From the NCBI GenBank assembly GCA_031216915.1, contig CM062297.1, positions 535,268,971 to 535,332,970 of the forward strand: 64,000 bases of DNA, read 5' to 3'. This document shows, one piece after another, positions 57,967-64,000 of this stretch. Position 1 is the stretch's first letter; the number at the start of each line of letters is the position of its first letter. Position numbers and translations under genes: made by a program. The DNA comes from Pictodentalium vernedei (lineage: Eukaryota; Mollusca; Scaphopoda; Dentaliida; Dentaliidae). The notes beneath the pieces were generated by a model. That model was not told the DNA's origin and did no database searches. It saw nothing but the letters and a program-made list of their open reading frames with translations.

Positions 57967-58505
57967 GATTTATTTATTGGGGTTTAATGACACTTTCCAC
58001 AGCATCGGACAGTTTTATGGATGGAGGAAACTGGAGTATCCAAAGAGAATCACGAGCAACAGTAAAACTCCCCATTGTACTAACTCCACACAAGCAGAGT
58101 TAGCATTGGTTGGTTGAAAGTGCACCACTGAGGTACAGTATGCCTTGGTACACATCACCACCATGTGGGCAGTCAGGATTAACCCTTTACCCAATGAAGC
58201 GGCCACATCTGCCTGTGTAATATGCAAATTCAGCAGCAGAAAAAATATTATTTTTCAAAAATTTCAACAAAACCATATCATGTGACCCTCTTTGGAATGA
58301 GCTCATTGAGCTCGTTCCAATAAGGGGTCACATGATACGGTTTTGTTGAAATTTTGAAAAATTAAAAAAAAAGCTATTAAAAATAACAAGTTTTGATATC
58401 GTCTGCGTTGTTTGTTACAATGCAATTACTACTGGTCAGGATTGAACCATGAACCTTTCAGTCTGAAGTTCAATGCTCTAACCACTTAGGCACAGCACCC
58501 CACCC
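57967..58505. repeat. SINE-like repeat, interrupted by a family B foldback
   Basis: TTTATTTATTGGGGTTTAATGA starts a repeat also seen at 58788-59155 and 61408-61705. Here it is cut at about 58180, where TTAACCCTTTACCCAATG begins a B foldback (hairpin AACCATATCATGTGACC with its complement). The tail resumes near 58436 with GTCAGGATTGAACCATGAACC, so the word GTCAGGATT occurs on both sides of the insert. Confidence 0.7.
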
Positions 58506-58580
58506 TATTGAAAATCAATCAAATGCTGGTTGATTGTATATTCCTGTTATCTGTATATTTTAACTGGAAATTTGTAATCC

Positions 58581-58800
58581 ATTTAACCCTTTACCCAACA
58601 CAATTAATGTCAACAGTTGCAAAACATTTACCTGATAACTGAAAATGTCTATATTTTGCCCCCAAAATAAGCTTATGACCCCTCACTGGAATGGCTTGAT
58701 GAGTCTGCTCCAATAAGGGGTTCAAAAGCTAGGTTTTGGAGACAAAAAATGATAAAATATGAATGGTGATTTTTATGAAAGTTTAGGTTTATTGTTTATT
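58581..58800. repeat. Foldback element, family C
   Basis: It starts TTAACCCTTTACCCAACAC. The central arms are AAAATAAGCTTATGACCCCT and AGGGGTTCAAAAGCTAGGTTTT. Confidence 0.65.
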
Positions 58801-59155
58801 TGTTTAATGACACTTTCAACAACCATGGTCACACTGTGTCACAAAGTTTTATGGGTGGAGGAAGACAGAGTGACCAGAGAAAACCACCGAGGGACATCGA
58901 GCAACTGACAGACTCTCCAATTTGCTAACCTGGCACAAATAGAGTTAGCAGCAGTTGAAGGCAAGTGCACCATCAACGTGCAGTATACCTTAGCACACAG
59001 AAGCACTGTGCCACCAATTTCCTACTTTCACCACATGTGCAATCAGGATTAAGTATCTTGCCCAAGGACACAGCACAGACAACACAGATCAGGATTGAAA
59101 AGGACAACCTTTCAGTTTAAGGTCAAGTACTCTAACCAATGAGCAACCAAATTCC
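58788..59155. repeat. SINE-like repeat, second copy
   Basis: It holds TTGTTTAATGACACTTTCAAC, TGGGTGGAGGAAGACAGAGTG, TATCTTGCCCAAGGACACAGC and a B-box-like end with CTCTAACCAATGAGC. The internal CTTGCCCAAGGACACA word is shared with 61640. Confidence 0.7.
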
Positions 59156-59451
59156 AGATTTTTATGAATTGTGCTGACCGAATATGGCCGGTACATTACA
59201 TCAAGGGTTAGGAGTGTTTCACATTATTATCAGTAAAAAAAAATTGAATTTTCTTTCTTTTTTATTGTATAATTTTGTTTGATTTTCTCTATACATTTAT
59301 TAGGTTTTGAGGTGTTGTGTAAATATTAAGTCTCATTGTTGGATTCAATATCACACTACACATATCAAGTTGGGTATCAGATTGGTCAAAATATACAATG
59401 TACATGTTATGCATGTGTAAGCACTTACATCAGGCTGCAGTCTGAAGTGTT

Positions 59452-59488
<37 letters not shown>

Positions 59489-59504
59489 GAGAGAGAGAGG
59501 GAGG

Positions 59505-59603
<99 letters not shown>
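59452..59603. repeat. (GA)n and (GACA)n microsatellite
   Basis: GA dinucleotides (59452-59500) run into about 23 GACA units (59508-59601). Long open frames on both strands here come solely from the repeat. Confidence 0.97.
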
Positions 59604-60106
59604 GACATGAGAGAGAGGGGAAACAGAAAGAGAGAAGGATGATAAACAGATTGACTGACAGACAAAACAATTTTCATTCCAGAAAAATGCATTTTGAAAA
59701 GAGAAATGTTAGCATGCATGTACACATTTGCATGTGTGTGTGTGGAAGTTTTTGTGTATAGACATCTCACTGGGCCAGTAATGGAACTTAATTATACTTT
59801 GGCTGATTCTGACAAAGCCATACAAGGGTTATAGTTGCGCAGTTGTTATCCCTGTAGGCCCATGTTTTCCAGAAATTTCACAAAACATTTTGTAAGTAAA
59901 GTGACTTCACAGTAATTTTAGTGAATTCTCAGCTGTCTATATAGGAGGCCAAGACTTGAACAGATATCCATTTGATCGTTGTTTAGAAGGCAGAATTAGG
60001 TCTTCCTGGATTAAATCAACAGATTTTTTCAGATTTTTATCCACTGAACAGTTTTAATAATATCAGTTTTAGCATCTGTAGCTGCAACATGACACCAGCA
60101 GGAGTT

Positions 60107-60295
60107 TAACCCTTCACATGATATCAAAAATTTTAATTTTTTTCCTCAAATTTTTCACAAAATTAAAAAAAACCCACATCATGTGGCCCCTCATTGGAAC
60201 AAGGTCAATGAGCTCATTCCAATGAGGGATCTCAAGCTATGGTTTTGTTAATATTTTTTAAAAGTCTTTTTTTCTCAATGGCTGTATGTACTTAT
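60107..60295. repeat. Foldback element, family B
   Basis: It starts TTAACCCTTCACATGATATC. The arms CATCATGTGGCCCCTCATTGG and CCAATGAGGGATCTCAAGCT surround the GAGCTC core. Confidence 0.65.
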
Positions 60296-60794
60296 GCACC
60301 ACTTATATAACAATTATTGAAGTTTCACTGTAACAGAGAAAAAAGGTCAAGGTAGACAAGTACTATTCAACCTGCAAATATCTCCAGAATAAATACTAAA
60401 TAGATGGTGTCCCAATCTAACCGCTTTGTTGAGTCAAACATCGATGTTCTGAAATTTTACAAAGTCATTTAAGATTATGAGTTTAAAAAAATGTCTTCAT
60501 TTCTTATTCTAAATTAACTTCTCTCCAGTCAATGAATGTAAAATGTTTTCAGTGTGAATTCGGTGACACATGAGGTCATCCCTTTACCTATTAAGTAGTC
60601 GGAGGCAATAGAACTAATACAGGGTTGCCACAGCTTTCTGGAAATGAAATTCAAGGACTTTGTGAGATAAAATTCAAGAACTTTCCAGCCAAACAAAAGA
60701 TTCACCCAAGAGCAAATTTAACAGTAAGGAACAATTTGTTAGCTGTCAGATTTTGTTATAGTGCTACTGATTGGATTGGACAGCCTACTTTCAT

Positions 60795-60999
60795 TTAACC
60801 CCTGCACACTGATGTTGAAATATTAGTGAATTCAAGTTGCAAATTTTTCCTATAATGCCATTTGGAAATTAAGCAATTTAATCTTGTTTGACAGAGCTCA
60901 CAGGGTTCTGTCAAACAATACTGATTTGGTTAAAATCCTAATTGAATTACTAGAAAAACTTGCCATTTGAAATTTTGACACCATTGTGCAGAGGGTTAA
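60795..60999. repeat. Foldback element, family A, complete copy
   Basis: Both ends are TTAA: TTAACCCCTGCACACTGATG at left and TGTGCAGAGGGTTAA at right. The internal hairpin TCTTGTTTGACAGAGCTC with its complement lies at 60880-60925. At 205 bases it defines the family's full length. Confidence 0.85.
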
Positions 61000-61407
61000 T
61001 AGCAAGACTACTACAACAAGTGCCCAAAAAGCACTTATTCTGTATGTACTGCATTTATTATACTTGCAGATTGATTGTTCCAGTGTGACTAATTGGGAAT
61101 CATTTGAAAGGAATTGGATATCCACTCAAAGGAACTGAGGATAATTCTGGATCTCTTTCAAGGACTTTCTAAGACCTTTTTTGTACAGAGCCAATTTTCC
61201 CAGACTTTCAGGCCTTGAAAATTTATTTTTTCATTCACAGACTTTCAAGGTTTTCAAGGACCTGTGGCAACCCAGGAAAATATTTTCATAATTGCATCAA
61301 ACATTTTACTTTTTAATTCCGTGTCATAGATTTTAGTTTTTACTCGACACAAGAGTAAGCTTTCAAAAGAAAGGGCATTGGCTAGTTTGGAAGAAAAACT
61401 TTGAAAG
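61000..61407. other. No gene seen
   Basis: AT-rich sequence. CAAGGACTTTC-like words recur (60650, 61160 and 61240), hinting at an old inverted duplication around family A at 60795. Confidence 0.35.
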
Positions 61408-61705
61408 ATTTATTTATTGGGGTTTAATGACACTTTTGACAGCTAGGGTCACCTCATGTCAGACAGTTTTAGGGGTGGAGGAAGCCAGAGTACTTGGAGA
61501 GAACCACCGAGCAATGGCGAGCAACTGTCAGTCTCCCCAATATACTAACTCCACACAAGCAGGGTGAGCACTGATTCAAGACAAGGGCACCAACACAATG
61601 CCACCATGCCCCCACATGGGCAATTGGGATTAAGTGCCTTGCCCAAGGACACAAGGCAGTTACTGCAGGTGGGATTCGAATCGAGAACCTCTCGGCTACT
61701 TTGAA
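61408..61705. repeat. SINE-like repeat, third copy
   Basis: GGGGTTTAATGACACTTTTGAC leads to AAGTGCCTTGCCCAAGGACAC, then GTGGGATTCGAATCGAGAAC, a B-box-like sequence. It is the most complete copy in the window. Confidence 0.75.
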
Positions 61706-61761
61706 AGATAATTTTCATGTAAAGTGATGAAAAGTTTTGATCTATCCATTAGGTAGATTGT

Positions 61762-62270
61762 TAATTAACCCATTGCCCAACTCAGACGATATGAAATTTA
61801 TTATTTTAATTATTGTTTTCTCAATTTTTTCCAAAAAATTCATCAAAACCATATCATGTAACCCCCTCAATGGAACAAGCTCATCAAGCTCATTCCAAGG
61901 AGGTGGGGGGGGGGGAGGGGGGGGGGGGGTCACATGATGTGGTTTGGGTGAAATTTGTTGAAAAATATGTTTTTTCCAAATGCTTACTTTGTAAATTATG
62001 TGGGTGGATGTTGCCAATTTTCTGTCCATATCATCGAAAAAAACCCACAAAAGATTCACAAATATTTCTTTTGCAAAAAACAATCATAACAGATGTCAAA
62101 CCACAAACAAAAAAATTGTGTATGAGTGGATTCAGCTTCTGTATGGTATTTGCTCCAACCCTTTACCTAACATGAATAGCAGGCGACATTCACAAAAGAA
62201 ATTCTTGAACAACTAAAAATATTCATCTTTTTTTCTCAAGAAACATACCTTTTGAGGCCTTTTAAAAAAA
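61762..62270. repeat. Foldback element family B followed by truncated family C
   Basis: The first starts TTAACCCATTGCCCAACTC, has arms AAACCATATCATGTAACCCCC and a complement widened by a long G-run (61903-61930), and ends near 62015. The second starts ACCCTTTACCTAACATGAATAG (62158) and is cut at about 62270 by the next repeat. Confidence 0.7.
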
Positions 62271-62660
62271 GTTAAAAAATTTATAGTAATTTATATATTT
62301 TTTATACTTACCAATGACCCAGACATAGCTGGTGCTAACTCTTAAAATTCTAGGGCCAAACACAAATTTTGCCCTCCAATCCCCAAAATTTGCATCTAAA
62401 ACCAAAAGAAATCTTGTCCTGAAGGTCCTCCATACTTTGCCCTCACTGCGCATGCGCAGTGTCAAAGACGTCCCGAAATTGGTGCCAATTATCATTCTTA
62501 CAAGCAGTGCCTGGTCAGCGCTATGTACTCAGCGGGGAGGTATGAGTTCCCAACTCCTGGGAGGGCCATCCCCATCTGGGTCATTGGTAAGTATAAAAAA
62601 TATATAAATTACTATAAATTTTTTAACATTTTTATACTGTACCAATGACCCAGACATAGC
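62271..62660. repeat. Long inverted repeat with GTAAGT ends at the edge of a DIRS-like element
   Basis: TATAGTAATTTATATATTTTTTATACTTACCAATGACCCAGA (62280-62321) is repeated inverted at 62572-62615. A third part, ACCAATGACCCAGACATAGCTGA, follows at 62641 in the first orientation. The arms contain a donor-like GGTAAGTAT on the right. DIRS-type elements have complex inverted and internal repeats, and a recombinase gene lies alongside. Confidence 0.7.
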
Positions 62661-63254
62661 TGAATAGTAAAAAGTCTGGAGGGCCTAGGACATACAGGAA
62701 AATCCAATAAGCTCAACTATATAAAAAGAGTCAACCCCCGAGGAGAAAAGGAGTATTAGGCTTTACATGTATCTTTCTTATTTTATGATAAATTAGAAAG
62801 ACACAACACCCTTCATAATTGAGCATAATACATTCATGTTCTCTATTAACATCCAGTATAACCCCTTATACTAATTATTTTTAAAGTAAGCCAATAAATA
62901 AAGTTAGTCCAGAGAATTGAGACTCTTTATATTCTCTTAAAAGTGTCCGAGGATTGTATATTAACACCCGTTTGACACGTGACATATACAAATACTTCAC
63001 ACCGAGCTACACTTTAAAAATATGACATGAATGAATTTTTAACATTAATATTACACTTTAAAACCATCCCGGTAACGACTCAGAATTACGGACTCCGGAG
63101 GAGGAATCCCCTTGCTTTTCACTATAAAGCAGGTGATCTAAGGGAACCCCCCCCCCCCCCCCCTTCCCCTTGGTCAAATAGCCCAGAGCGAGGAGGGCAG
63201 CAGGACAGAGTCACTGCCAGAACAGAAAGCCTGCATAACTATAGTTGCAACTGT

Positions 63255-64000
63255 TTAGTGGACGACATTCTGAGCAACAGATAACGGACCTAAACAATGC
63301 AGGTCTCCAGAAATGGACTCAATATTTCTGAGATAAAAATTTGTGAATGTGGATGGCTGAGACCAATATGCAGCCTTCATTAAATCTGTAATAGCAACAC
63401 TATTTGCGTAAGCCCAAGATGTAGAAAGAGCTCTTACTTCATGAGCCGAAATCTTAAGCACAGACTGCTGAGATGAAGAGAGATTATCATAAGCAGTACG
63501 GATAGTTAATTGAATCCATCTAGCAATAGAATGGGCCGAAATGTCCTTTCTATTAGGCATCAGAGACAGAAAGAAGCGTTTTCGTCCCTTTCTGATAAAC
63601 TGAGATCTTTGTTTATAAATACGTAAGGCTCTAACAGGACAGAGTAAAGGCCTACGCCCGTCTGAAGACGGAAGGGCCTTAATAACAATAGGTTCCGGAT
63701 ATTTATTAGGAGCCTAATTCTTAGCTAAAAATCCAACATTAGTGGTAAAGGTAATAGTGTTCCCGACACTACGATAGTGAGAATCATCCACCGATAGTGC
63801 ATGAAGCTCACTGACTCTTCTAGCAGAGGAGAAAGCTAAGAGAAATGCTGTCTTATAAGACAAGAATTTGAAATCTACTGTCCCAAGAGGCTCAAATGGC
63901 TTTTCTTTCAGTTTAAGAAGAACCCAAGCTAAATTCCATTTAGGAATTAATCTAAGAGTTCTGGGTCTATTTATCGAGAAGTTTCTAACTAATTTAGATA
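63255..64000 (-). pseudogene. Tyrosine recombinase of a DIRS-like element, C-terminal catalytic part
   Basis: Read leftward from the window edge, one frame runs from 63998 to the stop at 63255 with a single TAG at 63714-63716. Catalytic landmarks are FSSARRVSELHAL (first Arg, about 63830), SAHEVRALSTSWAY (HxxR, about 63430) and FTNFYLRNI (Tyr nucleophile, about 63340). The arrangement is that of tyrosine recombinases in DIRS-type retrotransposons, which join their circular DNA into the genome without a DDE integrase. The N-terminal half and any RT/RNase H genes lie beyond the window. Cryptons are the alternative, but the sequence style and flanking inverted repeats favour DIRS-like. Confidence 0.78.

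Noticed and set aside
59336-59770. Open frames of about 140 codons on both strands
   Set aside because: They are produced by the GA/GACA microsatellite, and the predicted peptides are TDRQ or CLSV repeats.

Overview
The window is eukaryotic and almost entirely repeats. There is no bacterial gene packing. It carries long introns-or-intergenic-like AT-rich sequence, microsatellites, an LTR retrotransposon, a Tc1-type transposon, a degraded DNA-virus-like element, tRNA-derived SINEs and many foldback elements. The mix (tandem-repeat elements ending in GGACGGACAGAC-like tails, tRNA-derived SINEs, Polinton/adintovirus-like relics) suggests a marine invertebrate, most likely a mollusc. That assignment is inference, because no single-copy host gene was found.

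Region 1 (about 165-9260) is an integrated double-stranded-DNA-virus-like element of the Polinton/adintovirus kind. It carries an adenain-like protease, a protein-primed family B DNA polymerase, a small plus-strand gene of unknown function, a hydrophobic pX-like protein with GLYLK repeats, a virion-type structural protein, and an FtsK/HerA-type packaging ATPase joined to another conserved ORF. All recognised genes are broken. Most in-frame stops are TGA, many of them where relatives have Arg, and two catalytic Asp codons now read Asn; both changes fit decay of CpG dinucleotides. A divergent control region with a long inverted repeat separates the polymerase from the plus-strand gene, and a hairpin with polyadenylation-like signals lies in the convergent 3' region.

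Region 2 (9260-25360) begins with tandem repeats. A Ty3/gypsy retrotransposon (12796-21782) then lies between two blocks of a roughly 145-bp tandem repeat. It has gag, a frame-broken pol and an intact third ORF with C2H2-type zinc fingers directly after a splice-acceptor-like site. Its 5' LTR is split by about 1.56 kb of foreign sequence. A dead Tc1-like transposon (23820-25352) follows.

Region 3 (29287-35244) is the most intriguing. A degraded multidomain coding region, ending in an XPG/PIN-like nuclease fold and a Cys-rich tail, lies between diverged inverted termini. The flanking sequence is a two-copy direct repeat whose upstream copy gives an uninterrupted 'empty site'. This indicates that the whole 5.96-kb block moved as one unit.

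Region 4 (35245-64000) has no clear host gene. It holds nested tandem-repeat elements, several families of TTAA-ended foldback elements sharing a GAGCTC core, a tRNA-like SINE array with one head-to-head unit, three copies of another SINE-like repeat, a 78-bp minisatellite with an open frame after a splice-acceptor-like site, and, at the right edge, the C-terminal catalytic part of a DIRS-like tyrosine recombinase.
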